Source: Asaia bogorensis
GTDB taxonomy: Bacteria > Pseudomonadota > Alphaproteobacteria > Reyranellales > Reyranellaceae
Assembly: GCA_945905835.1 (NCBI GenBank)
Contig: CAMDQJ010000006.1
Location: 1 to 64,000, forward strand
Reading direction: 5' to 3'
Length of the DNA stretch: 64,000 nucleotides
The translations under genes and the position numbers were made by a program. The notes under the pieces are model-generated. The model was not told where the DNA came from. It worked only from the letters and a program-made list of their open reading frames with translations, and searched no databases. Positions 38,677 through 48,784 of the stretch are shown piece by piece (positions within the stretch are counted from its first letter, which is position 1; each line of letters opens with the position of its first letter).

Positions 38677-40325
38677 GATTGCTTCCGCGTCCGCCAGGCC
38701 TCGAGCGCCTGCGGTGTGTCGATGTCGGTAATCGCCGCCTCGCCCTTCACCTCGACCTCGACCACGAGGTCGGCATGCTCGCCGATCAGGTGCTTGGCGC
38801 CGGTGTCGCCGGCGAGCTTGGCCATCTCCGGGAAGAAGCGCCGCGCCCACAGCACGGGATTGCCGCGCTTGCCGCCCACGGTCGGCACGCAGATCGAGCG
38901 GCCTTCGACCGGGCTGAACGAGGCCATCAACCTATCGAGCAGCGCCGAATTGACGCCGGGCATGTCGGCGAGCTGGACGATGGCGGCGTCGATCTTGTCT
39001 CCGAGGGCCGCGATGCCCGTGCGAACCGACGTGGAGAGGCCCTCGGCAAAATCCGGGTTGATCACGAACCGCACGCGAGCCTTCGGCGGGATCGTCTTCT
39101 CGATGGCCGCCCGCACTTCGGCTGCCATGTGACCGAGCACGACGACGATCTCGATGGCTTGCGATGCCAGCGCCGCCTTTACGGCATGGACGACGAGTGG
39201 CGAGCCCTCGGCATCGGCCAAAAGCTTGTTGGGACCGCCCATGCGCGTCGACTTGCCAGCGGCCAGGATCAGCACCGCGACCCGCGGCGCCTGCTGTGCG
39301 CCCTCTTCCGTGTCATCCGAATCGTCGCGCGGCTGCGGGCGTGTCGGGATCTCGGCCAGCAGGCCGCCCGAGCCCATGCGCACGATCTCGGCGCGGCCGA
39401 CTGGCAGACGCGCGGCGAGGCGCTCAAGCACCATGTCGAAGCCGTTGTACTTCGGCGACTTGGCGCAACCCGGCAGGCCGAGCACCGGCTTGCCGTCGAG
39501 CTCGGCCGTCAGCAGCAGGTTACCGGGATCGACCGGCATGCCGAAGTGCAGGATGTTGCCGCCGGCCTCGCGGATGCCCGCCGGCACGACATCGTCGCGA
39601 TCGACGATGGCCGAAGCGCCGGCAATCAGGAACAGGTCGCAACCCTCATCCTTCAGCTCCTTGAGCGCCGCGGAAATCGCCTTGGCGTCGTGCGTACAGC
39701 GGCGTTCGCCGGAGAGCGTGCTGCCCAGCGACTTCAGACGCGAGCCGGTGGTGTTCACGGCCTTGTCCAAGACCTTGTCGCGCGTGCCCGGCAAGCGGGT
39801 CTGCACCAACCCGGCCTTCATCGCCTGAAACGGCGCGACCGAGATCATCGGCTGGTTGGCGGCCTTCGCCACTTCGACGGCGCGGCTGACGGCCGTACGC
39901 GGTGCGCCGTAGGGAATGATCTTCACCGTCGCCACCATCTGGCGCGGATTGACGCGGGCATAAGGTGGCAAGGTGGCCACCGTCACCGACTCGTCGAGGT
40001 CGTTCAGCAGGTCGATGCGCTCCTCGTCGATCAGCGCCAGCCCGGCATCGCGCGCGAAGTGGTTGCAGCGCCCGGTGAAGGCCGCGGTGATCTCGATGCC
40101 TTCACCTGCCAGGGCCTTGGCCACCGTGGAGGCGGCCTCATCCTCGTGAACATCGTCGGGGTCAAGTCGCGCTGCGACGACCGACGACGCGCCGGCCTTT
40201 TTCAGGCGTTCGACATCTTCGGCCGACAAGCGCCGGCCCTTCGCGAAGTTGATTCCGTCGGCGCGCCAACTATGTGCGAGAATCGCGCCGGCGGCCTCCT
40301 CGATCGGGGTATCGCCAAACCTCAC
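38673..40325 (-). CDS. Fusion of MoeA/MPT-binding-like domain and MobA/MocA-like nucleotidyltransferase
   Basis: N-terminal molybdopterin-binding-like half; C-terminal 'VAVLILAAGKSTRMGGPNKLLADAEGSPLVVHAVKAALAS'. Confidence 0.88.
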   Translation of the reverse strand: MRFGDTPIEEAAGAILAHSWRADGINFAKGRRLSAEDVERLKKAGASSVVAARLDPDDVHEDEAASTVAKALAGEGIEITAAFTGRCNHFARDAGLALIDEERIDLLNDLDESVTVATLPPYARVNPRQMVATVKIIPYGAPRTAVSRAVEVAKAANQPMISVAPFQAMKAGLVQTRLPGTRDKVLDKAVNTTGSRLKSLGSTLSGERRCTHDAKAISAALKELKDEGCDLFLIAGASAIVDRDDVVPAGIREAGGNILHFGMPVDPGNLLLTAELDGKPVLGLPGCAKSPKYNGFDMVLERLAARLPVGRAEIVRMGSGGLLAEIPTRPQPRDDSDDTEEGAQQAPRVAVLILAAGKSTRMGGPNKLLADAEGSPLVVHAVKAALASQAIEIVVVLGHMAAEVRAAIEKTIPPKARVRFVINPDFAEGLSTSVRTGIAALGDKIDAAIVQLADMPGVNSALLDRLMASFSPVEGRSICVPTVGGKRGNPVLWARRFFPEMAKLAGDTGAKHLIGEHADLVVEVEVKGEAAITDIDTPQALEAWRTRKQS

Positions 40326-41050
40326 GCAGCTTCCGCCTTAAGTCCGGCCAGGGCCGCGAGCCGGCGCGCCCGCACCTCGACGATCTGGCCCAGGATGGAG
40401 ACGGCAATTTCGGCCGGCGACTTGGCGCCGATGTTCAATCCCACCGGTCCATGGACGCGTGAGAACTGTTCCTCGGTGATGCCGGCCTCGGTCAGCCGCT
40501 CCTTGCGCTTGGCATGGGTGCGCTTGCTGCCGAGCGATCCGACATAGAAGACATCGGACTTCAGCGCATATTCCAGCGCCGGATCGTCGAGCTTGGGATC
40601 GTGGGTCAGCGTCACGACGGCGGTCGAGCGGTCGAGGCCGATCTTCTCCATCGCCTCGTCGGCCCAGTCCTGCATCACCTTCACGCCGGGAAAGCGGCTG
40701 TCGGTGGCGAAGGAGCGGCGCGGATCGATGACGGTGACGTCGAAATCCATCAGCGAGGCCATCGGCGCCAAGGCCTGGGCGATGTGCACAGCGCCGACGA
40801 TGATCAGCCGCGGCGGCGGCACGTAGACATGCAGGAAGATCTTCTGGCCGCCGCTGTCGACAGTCTCGCTGCGGCCCGTCTCCATGGCGTAGCGCGCCGC
40901 GGCGAGCACCGTGGCATCGTTGGCCAGCGGGCCCTCAGCGCGGTCGGGATAGATCAGGGTCTCGGCGGCGTCGCTTAGCCGCGTGGCGAGCACCACTGCG
41001 AGGTGCGTCGTGCGAGCTTCCTGGATCTTGGCGAGGGTTTCGGCTTTCAT
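40322..41050 (-). CDS. XdhC family protein (C-terminal Rossmann type)
   Basis: 'RLIIVGAVHIAQALAPMASLMDFDVTVIDPRRSFATDSRFPG', 'DPKLDDPALEYALKSDVFYVGSLGSKRTHAKR'. Confidence 0.9.
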   Translation of the reverse strand: MKAETLAKIQEARTTHLAVVLATRLSDAAETLIYPDRAEGPLANDATVLAAARYAMETGRSETVDSGGQKIFLHVYVPPPRLIIVGAVHIAQALAPMASLMDFDVTVIDPRRSFATDSRFPGVKVMQDWADEAMEKIGLDRSTAVVTLTHDPKLDDPALEYALKSDVFYVGSLGSKRTHAKRKERLTEAGITEEQFSRVHGPVGLNIGAKSPAEIAVSILGQIVEVRARRLAALAGLKAEAA

Positions 41051-41054
41051 CGGA

Positions 41055-41378
41055 TCAGTTCACCTTCTCGACGAAGACCTGGACCTTGCCGCCGCAGGCC
41101 AAACCGACATCCCAGGCCTGCTCGTCGGTGACGCCGAAATCGAGCAGCCGTGGCTTGCCATCGGCGATCGATGCCAAGGCTTCCTTGACGACGGCGCCCT
41201 CGATGCAGCCGCCCGAGACGGAGCCGACCATGGCGCCGCTGTCGTCGACGGCGAGTTGGCTGCCGACGGGACGCGGAGACGAGCCCCAGGTGGTGATGAC
41301 CGTGGCCACCGCCACGTTCTTGCCCGAGGCCTTCCACTTGCCGACCTGATCCAGGACATCCTGCTGTGCGTCACTCAT
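41055..41378 (-). CDS. XdhC/CoxI N-terminal-domain protein
   Basis: 'VAVATVITTWGSSPRPVGSQLAVDDSGAMVGSVSGGCIEGAVVKEA'. Confidence 0.92.
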   Translation of the reverse strand: MSDAQQDVLDQVGKWKASGKNVAVATVITTWGSSPRPVGSQLAVDDSGAMVGSVSGGCIEGAVVKEALASIADGKPRLLDFGVTDEQAWDVGLACGGKVQVFVEKVN

Positions 41379-42645
41379 GACCTACTCCCTCTTTGTGGGA
41401 ACCGCGCAATTCCCGCCGCCAGTCCGCCAACCTGCGGTCGCCGCCGACCGTCTCGGCGCCGAGCGCCTTGATCAGGCCGGTCAGGCTCTCGAGGTTGTGA
41501 ACCGGACGGAATTCGTCGACATGCGGCAGCATCGCCCTGTTGCCTTGGGATTTGGGTTCGTAGCCGCCGTATCGCAAGAGCGGGTTCAGCCAAATCAGGC
41601 GCTTGCAGGATTTATGCAGCCGCTCCATCTCCTCTTCCAGCCCGGCCGCACCCTCGCGGTCGAGACCGTCTGTGATCAATAACACCACGGCACCCTGGCT
41701 CAGCACGCGGCGCGACCATTTGTGGTTGAACTCGTGCAGCGTCTGGCCGATGCGCGTGCCGCCGGACCAATCTTCCACCTGCGAGGATGCTTTTACCAGC
41801 GCTATATCTACGTCACTATAACGCAAGGCTCGCGTCACATTGTTGAGCCGCGTGCCGAAAGTGAAGCAATAGACGCGGTCGCGGTCGTTGATGATGGCAT
41901 GCATGAAATGCAGGAACATCCGCGTATAGCGCGCCATCGAGCCCGAGATATCGCAAAGGATCACCAGCGGCGGCGGTATCCGGCGCGGCTGGCGGCGGCG
42001 CAGGATGGTGAGCCCTTCCGGCCGCAAGGCGCGGCGGAACGAGCCACGGAAATCGATGCGCGGGCCGCGCAGCGCCGCGCGATACCGCCGCGTGCGCCGG
42101 TCTGGCACGGGCAGGCGCAGCCGGGCGATGGCGCGCACCGCCTCGTCGAGCTCGGCCTCCGACATCTGCTCGAAGTCCTTGTGCTGCAGCACCTCGCGGT
42201 CCGAGACGGTGAAGCTCGCCTCGACTTCGACCTCGGGCGGCTCGGTCTGCTCTTGCGGTGCCTCGCCCTTGCCCGGCGCCAGCGCCTCCTGCAGGCGGCG
42301 GCTCAACTGCTTCTGCCCTTCGGGGTCTGCCGGCAGGCCGACCTGGGGCAGCAGCATTTCCATCATCTTTTCGAGGAGCCGCGGATTGCGCCAGTAGACA
42401 TGGAACGCCTGGTCGAAGATCTCGCGCTGGTCGCGGCGGTTCACGAAAACCGAATGTAGCGTCCAGTAAAAGTCGTCGCGATTCTCGATTCCGGCCACTT
42501 CCACCGCCTCGATGGCGCGCAGCACCTGCCCCGGCCCGACGCGCAGCCCGGCGGCGCGCAGCGTGCGCGCGAAGTGGACGATGTTGTTGGCGAGCTTACC
42601 CGCGCCCGGTTCCGGCGCCGATGCGGGACTCGGCTGCGCGTCCAT
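41371..42645 (-). CDS. VWA domain protein, CoxE-like
   Basis: 'IPPPLVILCDISGSMARYTRMFLHFMHAI' MIDAS; 'VYCFTFGTRLNNVTRALR'. Confidence 0.92.
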   Translation of the reverse strand: MDAQPSPASAPEPGAGKLANNIVHFARTLRAAGLRVGPGQVLRAIEAVEVAGIENRDDFYWTLHSVFVNRRDQREIFDQAFHVYWRNPRLLEKMMEMLLPQVGLPADPEGQKQLSRRLQEALAPGKGEAPQEQTEPPEVEVEASFTVSDREVLQHKDFEQMSEAELDEAVRAIARLRLPVPDRRTRRYRAALRGPRIDFRGSFRRALRPEGLTILRRRQPRRIPPPLVILCDISGSMARYTRMFLHFMHAIINDRDRVYCFTFGTRLNNVTRALRYSDVDIALVKASSQVEDWSGGTRIGQTLHEFNHKWSRRVLSQGAVVLLITDGLDREGAAGLEEEMERLHKSCKRLIWLNPLLRYGGYEPKSQGNRAMLPHVDEFRPVHNLESLTGLIKALGAETVGGDRRLADWRRELRGSHKEGVGHE

Positions 42646-42655
42646 ATGGTTGGTC

Positions 42656-43579
<924 letters not shown>

Positions 43580-43691
43580 GAAACTCCCGGAACTCGGGGC
43601 GAAACTCCCGAAGGAGCCAGTCTAGCGGATGCCCTGACGGGCCGATATGGTACGGAATCGCTCGGCAATTCAAGCGTTTGGAGAGAAGCGC

Positions 43692-44435
43692 ATGCATTCG
43701 GAGATGTTCAAGGGCCGCACTGCCATCGTCACCGGCGGGGCGCGCGGCATCGGTCTCGCCTGCGCCGCCAAGATCGTCGAGGGCGGCGGCCGCGTCGCCT
43801 TGTGGGATCGCGACATGCCGCGGGCCGAGCAATCCGCCGCTTCGCTGGGCAACGCGATCGCCGTGTCGGTCGATGTCACGACCGAGGATTCGGTGGCCAA
43901 GGCGCTGGGCGAAACCGAGAAGCGCATGGCCGCGCCCGACATCCTCGTTGCCAGTGCGGGCATCACCGGCCCCAATACCACCGTCGCCACCTATCCTGTC
44001 GAGGAATGGCGCAAGGTGATCGACATCAACCTGACCGGCGTCTTCCTGTGCAATCGTGCCGTGACGCCGGGCATGACCAAGCGCGGCTGGGGCCGTATCG
44101 TCAACATTGCCTCCGTCGCCGGCAAGGAAGGCAACCCCAACGCCTCGGCCTACTCCGCCTCCAAGGCCGGCGTCATCGGCCTCACCAAGTCGCTCGGCAA
44201 GGAACTTGCTACGACCGGCGTGCTGGTGAACTGCGTCGCACCGGCGGTGGTGAAGACGGAGCTGTTCAGCCAGATGACCGAGCAACACATCAACTACATG
44301 CTGTCGAAGATCCCGATGAACCGCTTCGGCGAAGTCGACGAGGTCGCCTCGATGGTGGCCTGGCTCTCCTCCGACCAGTGCAGCTTCAGCACCGGCGCGA
44401 CATTCGATCTTTCCGGCGGCCGGGCAACTTACTAG
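43692..44435 (+). CDS. SDR family oxidoreductase (3-oxoacyl-ACP reductase-like)
   Basis: 'GRTAIVTGGARGIGLACAAKIVEGGGRVALWDRD', 'YSASKAGVIGLTKSLGKEL'; alternative start 43647. Confidence 0.93.
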   Translation: MHSEMFKGRTAIVTGGARGIGLACAAKIVEGGGRVALWDRDMPRAEQSAASLGNAIAVSVDVTTEDSVAKALGETEKRMAAPDILVASAGITGPNTTVATYPVEEWRKVIDINLTGVFLCNRAVTPGMTKRGWGRIVNIASVAGKEGNPNASAYSASKAGVIGLTKSLGKELATTGVLVNCVAPAVVKTELFSQMTEQHINYMLSKIPMNRFGEVDEVASMVAWLSSDQCSFSTGATFDLSGGRATY

Positions 44436-44450
44436 GGACGACCTACTGAC

Positions 44451-45857
44451 ATGGGCATACATGACCTGACACTTACCGAGCTTTCGGCCGGTCTCGCCGC
44501 CAAGCGCTTCTCGTCGCGCGAAATCGCCGATGCCCTGCTTGCCCGTATCGCAAAGGCCGACGGCAAGCTGCACGCCTTCACCGAGGTCTATGCCAAGGAA
44601 GCGCGCGCGATGGCCGATGCGGCCGATTCAGTACGCGCCTCGGGCTTTCCGATGGGGCCGCTGCATGGCCTGCCGGTCGTCTACAAGGATCTCTGCGACA
44701 TCGCGGGCCGTGTTGGCACCGGCGGCTCCAAGATGCTGGAAAAGCGCGTCGCCACGGAAACCTCGAACACCGTCGAGCGGCTGACCGCTGCCGGCATGGT
44801 GCCGCTCGGCAAGCTGCATATGGTCGAGTTTGCCTTCGGCGGCTGGGGCACCAACCCGCTGATGGGCGCGCCATGGAATCCCTGGGACCTGAGAGCACAC
44901 CGCGTACCGGGCGGCTCGTCGAGTGGCACCGGCGTCTCGGTGGCAGCGCGTCTCGCCCCGGCCGGCATCGGCAGCGACACCGGCGGCTCGGTGCGCATTC
45001 CCTGCGCCTTCAACGGGCTGGTCGGCCTCAAGGTCACGTTCGGCCGCATCGGCCTTTCCGGCACCATGCTTTTGAGCTGGTCGCTCGATTCGATCGGCCC
45101 GATGGCCCGCTCGGTCGAGGATTGCGCCCTGATGCTGAACGCGCTGGCCGCACCCGATTCGCGCGATCCGACGACGCTCGGCCAACCGCTCGAGGATTTT
45201 ACGGCCGCGACCAAGGGCGGCTCCATCAAAGGCATGCGCGTCGCCATGCCTGACAAGAGCCAGTTGCCGGACTTTATGCATCCCGATGTCGTCGCCGCCT
45301 GGCAGGCCGCGGCCAAGACCTTCGAGCAGGCCGGCGCCATCGTCGAGGCAGCGAAGCTGCCGGAATGGTTCTTCGACATGGCCCGTGCCACCGGCGTCAT
45401 CTCGACGTCGGAGATGTTCTCGCTGCATCGCGACTGGATCGAGGACATGGGCCAGGCCATCGGGCTTGGCGTGCGCGGTCGCGCCCTGCTTGCCAAGGGA
45501 TTCGCACCGGGGGGCTACGCCGAGGAACTGCGCCGCATGGCCGAGCGCCGCGTCCTCTTCAACGAGTGGATGCGTCCCTACGACGCCCTGCTGCTGCCGG
45601 CCGTCGCTGTGCCGGCGATCCTGCTGTCGGAAGTCGACGAGACCTCGCCCATTCCGGGCTACCTGACGCGGCCCGGCAACTATCTCGGCCTGTGCGCGCT
45701 TTCCATGCCGTGCGGCTTCTCCTCGGGCCTGCCGCTCGGCCTGCAGATCGTCGGCAAGCCCTATGCCGAGCGCGATGTGCTGAAGCTTGGCAAGGCCTAC
45801 CAGGACGCGACGGATTTCCACCGCCGCGCGCCGGACCTGTCAGCGCTTGGCCTCTGA
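44451..45857 (+). CDS. Amidase (amidase signature family)
   Basis: 'GLPVVYKDLCDIAG', 'VPGGSSSGTGVSVAARLAPAGIGSDTGGSVRIPCAFNGLVGLK'. Confidence 0.95.
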   Translation: MGIHDLTLTELSAGLAAKRFSSREIADALLARIAKADGKLHAFTEVYAKEARAMADAADSVRASGFPMGPLHGLPVVYKDLCDIAGRVGTGGSKMLEKRVATETSNTVERLTAAGMVPLGKLHMVEFAFGGWGTNPLMGAPWNPWDLRAHRVPGGSSSGTGVSVAARLAPAGIGSDTGGSVRIPCAFNGLVGLKVTFGRIGLSGTMLLSWSLDSIGPMARSVEDCALMLNALAAPDSRDPTTLGQPLEDFTAATKGGSIKGMRVAMPDKSQLPDFMHPDVVAAWQAAAKTFEQAGAIVEAAKLPEWFFDMARATGVISTSEMFSLHRDWIEDMGQAIGLGVRGRALLAKGFAPGGYAEELRRMAERRVLFNEWMRPYDALLLPAVAVPAILLSEVDETSPIPGYLTRPGNYLGLCALSMPCGFSSGLPLGLQIVGKPYAERDVLKLGKAYQDATDFHRRAPDLSALGL

Positions 45858-46673
45858 GCGTCCGCGCCAGCCGACGAGCAGGCCGGCTGAGACGATTAGG
45901 GCGGTACCCAACCAGACGTAGAGGTCGGGTACCTCGGCGAACAGGAAGTAGCCCACGATCACCGAGCCGATCATCTGCGTGTAGTTGAACGGCGCCACGA
46001 AATTGGCTGAGGCATAGGTCATGGCGCGCGCGACGCAGTAGTGGCCGAGCGCGCCCATGGCGCCGGTCGAGCAGAACAGCGCCCAGTCGGTCCAGTTCAC
46101 CGGCGTCTTCCACACGAAGGGCACGACCGACGACATGACGATCGTGCCGAGCAGCACGCTGTAGAAGATCGAGGTCGCCGGATGGTCGACGCCAGCCAGA
46201 CGGCGAATGTAGATCTGGTAGATGGCGTAGCAGACCGCACTGCCCACCAGCATGAGCGAGGCCCACTGGAAGACTGAGCTGCCGGGCCGGATGACGACCA
46301 GCACGCCGACGAATCCCAGCACGACGGCCGTCAGCCTGACCGGCGTGATACGCTCGCCGAGCAGCGGCCAGGCCAGGAAGACCACGAGCAACGGCGCCAC
46401 GAAGGAGATCGAGATCGCCTCAGCTACGCCCACGTATTTGACGGCCGAGAAGAACAGAAGCGTCGACATCAGCATCATCGACGAGACGATGACCTGCGAG
46501 CCGATCTGTCGCGTGCGAAAAAGGCTGACTCCCATGCGTGGCGTGAAGACCAGGGCGACCAGGACCAGATGCGTGGTGATGCGGAACCACACGATCTGCT
46601 TAGGGTCGTAGGTCGCGGCCAGGAGCTTCACGATCCCGTTCATGATCGGAAACAGCGCGCAGGTAGCGCACAT
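45840..46673 (-). CDS. EamA/DMT superfamily transporter
   Basis: ~10 TM segments, 'VAEAISISFVAPLLVVFLAWPLLGERITP'. Confidence 0.9.
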   Translation of the reverse strand: MCATCALFPIMNGIVKLLAATYDPKQIVWFRITTHLVLVALVFTPRMGVSLFRTRQIGSQVIVSSMMLMSTLLFFSAVKYVGVAEAISISFVAPLLVVFLAWPLLGERITPVRLTAVVLGFVGVLVVIRPGSSVFQWASLMLVGSAVCYAIYQIYIRRLAGVDHPATSIFYSVLLGTIVMSSVVPFVWKTPVNWTDWALFCSTGAMGALGHYCVARAMTYASANFVAPFNYTQMIGSVIVGYFLFAEVPDLYVWLGTALIVSAGLLVGWRGRSEAKR

Positions 46674-46737
46674 GAAGAGTACGCCGAGCAGAGGCCGCGA
46701 CGTGCGGCAGGCGTTATGGGATTCGCCATCCGAAGGC

Positions 46738-47646
46738 TCAGCGGATGAAGCGTTCGAGCGAGCCCAGCAGCAGCGTACCGGCTGTCGCGATCACGATCAG
46801 CGAGGCCGCGATCGCGGTGAATCGGCCGATCTCCTGTGCGCGGCCTTCGCCCACGATCAGTCGGTGCGCCAGCATCGAGGCCATGCCGATGATGGCGAGC
46901 GTGATCGCCATGCCGAAGGCGATGGCCAGCACGCCGACCACGCCGGCCCAGATGACGTCGAGCGCCACCGCCAGCAGCACGACGACAAGTGCGCCGGCGC
47001 ACGGTGCCACGCCGGCTGCCGTCAGCAGCAGCCAGCCGGCGACGGTGCGCTGCTTGGTATCGTGGTGATGTGGATGATCGTGGTCATGGCCATGATGATC
47101 GTGCCCATGGCCGACATGCTCATGGACTCGGCCGGTCAGCCCCGCCCACAGCCGCCAGAAGCCGATCAGCAGGATCAGGACATAGGACACGATGTCGACA
47201 TTGCGCACTTCGCGCAGGGCGCCCAGCAAGCTCACCGTGCTGAATGCCTTGAGCGCGGCCGCGAGCAGCAGTGCCGCCAGCGTGTGCGTGAAAGCGATCC
47301 AGGCACCGGCGAAGATGCCCTCCATCCAGGCGCGCGGCCGGGCGGCATCGAGGAAGTACGCCACCACAACGGCCTTGCCGTGACCGGGACCGAGCGTGTG
47401 CACGGCGCCGTAGCCGAAGCAGACCACGACCAGAGTCCAGAGCGCCGCAGACTGCGAGCCGCTGCGGATATCCCTCAGCGACGTCGCCAGCGTGTGCTGG
47501 ATGCGGCGTTGATAGTCGGACGAATAGCGCGCGAGGTCGGCGACGCCGTCGCTGAATACCAGGGCGCCGGCGAGGGCCAGGAGCAACAGCAGGCCGACCC
47601 ACAGGAAGGGCGAGCGCAGGATTGCGGACTTCACGGCAGCTGGCAC
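46738..47646 (-). CDS. Nickel/cobalt transporter, NicO/RcnA-like family
   Basis: 'HTLGPGHGKAVVVAYFLD' motif and His-rich loop 'HEHVGHGHDHHGHDHDHPHHHD'. Confidence 0.9.
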   Translation of the reverse strand: MPAAVKSAILRSPFLWVGLLLLLALAGALVFSDGVADLARYSSDYQRRIQHTLATSLRDIRSGSQSAALWTLVVVCFGYGAVHTLGPGHGKAVVVAYFLDAARPRAWMEGIFAGAWIAFTHTLAALLLAAALKAFSTVSLLGALREVRNVDIVSYVLILLIGFWRLWAGLTGRVHEHVGHGHDHHGHDHDHPHHHDTKQRTVAGWLLLTAAGVAPCAGALVVVLLAVALDVIWAGVVGVLAIAFGMAITLAIIGMASMLAHRLIVGEGRAQEIGRFTAIAASLIVIATAGTLLLGSLERFIR

Positions 47647-48305
47647 GTCACGACGTCAGCGAAGATCGGATAGCCGCGGATGAATTCCGCCTTGTGCGTC
47701 GGGTGCTTGGCGAGTTTGCACCCCGCCGCCACGGCTTTCTGGTCGGCTTCGATGCGAATGAAATCTTCGGGATCGAATGTCGTTACCGACACGGTCTTGC
47801 TGGGCTTGGGCAGCTCGAAGCGCATGACGTAGACGAGATTGCGCGGTCCGCGCTTCTGCGGCACCGGCGGCTGCACCGTCTTGTTGGGCGGCATGGGGAG
47901 CTGCCCTGCACTCTGGTCGCCGGCGTTGCGGTCCCAGTCGCTCGGCACGAAGCTCGCCGGATCGTCGATGCGGGCGTTGAAGGCGGGATCCCTGGGCGGA
48001 CGGAAATCGGCGGCGCCCGTATTCAGCCAGGTCATGAAACCGTAGGGCTTCAACTCGGGCATCATGTCCTTGGCGAGCAGACCTACTTCCTGGGGCGAGA
48101 AGCGGCCATCCTTGTCCTCATCGATCGACGGGATCTCGATCTCGCTCCAATAAGGATCGAACCGCCATTAGATCTCGACATGGGTGTACTGGCCGTCTTT
48201 GGCGATGACGCGCACGACCTGCGAGATCCAGATGTGCGGATGCGCCCAGGCCACGGACGGAACGGCGAGCCCGGCGATGACGAGCAGAAGAACGAGCAGC
48301 CTCAC
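47631..48305 (-). pseudogene. DUF1007-type protein with a single in-frame TAA nonsense codon
   Basis: GTG 48305 'VRLLVLLLVIAGLAVPSVAWAHPHIWISQVVRVIAKDGQYTHVEI*WRFDPYWSEIEIPSIDEDKDGRFSPQEV...' stop at 48168-48170, same frame continues to 47631. Confidence 0.8.
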
Positions 48306-48679
48306 TTCGCCACCTCGCGCGGCTTGCCGTCATTGTCGATGGCGACGAAGACGTAGGTTCCGTGCGTGACCTGGATTGGCGTCGGATCGTGGCGGCGCTG
48401 CACCACTGTTTCGAGCGCTATCGTGATCGACGTCCTGCCGACCTTGCTCCTCTCGCCATAGATAGACACCAGGTCGCCGACCTTGGTCGGCTGCACGAAG
48501 GTCATGGCGGTGATGGCGACCGTCGCCACGCGGCCATTGGCCACCCGGGCCGCCAGGGTGCCACCCGCGACATCCATCTGCGACAGCACCCAGCCGCCGA
48601 AAATGTCGCCATTGCCGTTCATATCGGCCGGCTGGGGAACGGTGCGGATGATCGGGTCGCGCACAGCCTCAGCCATCAA
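48302..48679 (-). CDS. Acyl-CoA thioesterase (hotdog fold)
   Basis: 'DMNGNGDIFGGWVLSQMDVAGGTLAARVANGRVATVAITAMTFVQPTKVGDLVSIYGE'. Confidence 0.93.
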   Translation of the reverse strand: MMAEAVRDPIIRTVPQPADMNGNGDIFGGWVLSQMDVAGGTLAARVANGRVATVAITAMTFVQPTKVGDLVSIYGERSKVGRTSITIALETVVQRRHDPTPIQVTHGTYVFVAIDNDGKPREVAK

Positions 48680-48784
48680 ATCTCCACCGGATATGGTTGC
48701 GTTTCCGGGGTTTTCCTACCATATCAATGGAACACCGGCCACCAAGCGATCCCTCTCCCGCGGGCCGGCAGGAAGACAAGAACA

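Noticed and set aside
38679-40547. 622-aa plus-strand ORF opposite the MPT-binding/MocA fusion gene
   Set aside because: Same shadow-ORF effect; no domain signature.
46673-46740. EamA transporter 46-kb copy seems to start within TM1
   Set aside because: The frame extends upstream (RPLLGVLFMCATCALFPI) without a standard start codon, but an ATG start at 46673 still leaves a plausible helix; not enough to claim disruption.
47040-47125. CATGATC/CCATGG-rich repetitive stretch
   Set aside because: Encodes the His-rich metal-binding loop of the NicO-family transporter; explained by the protein.
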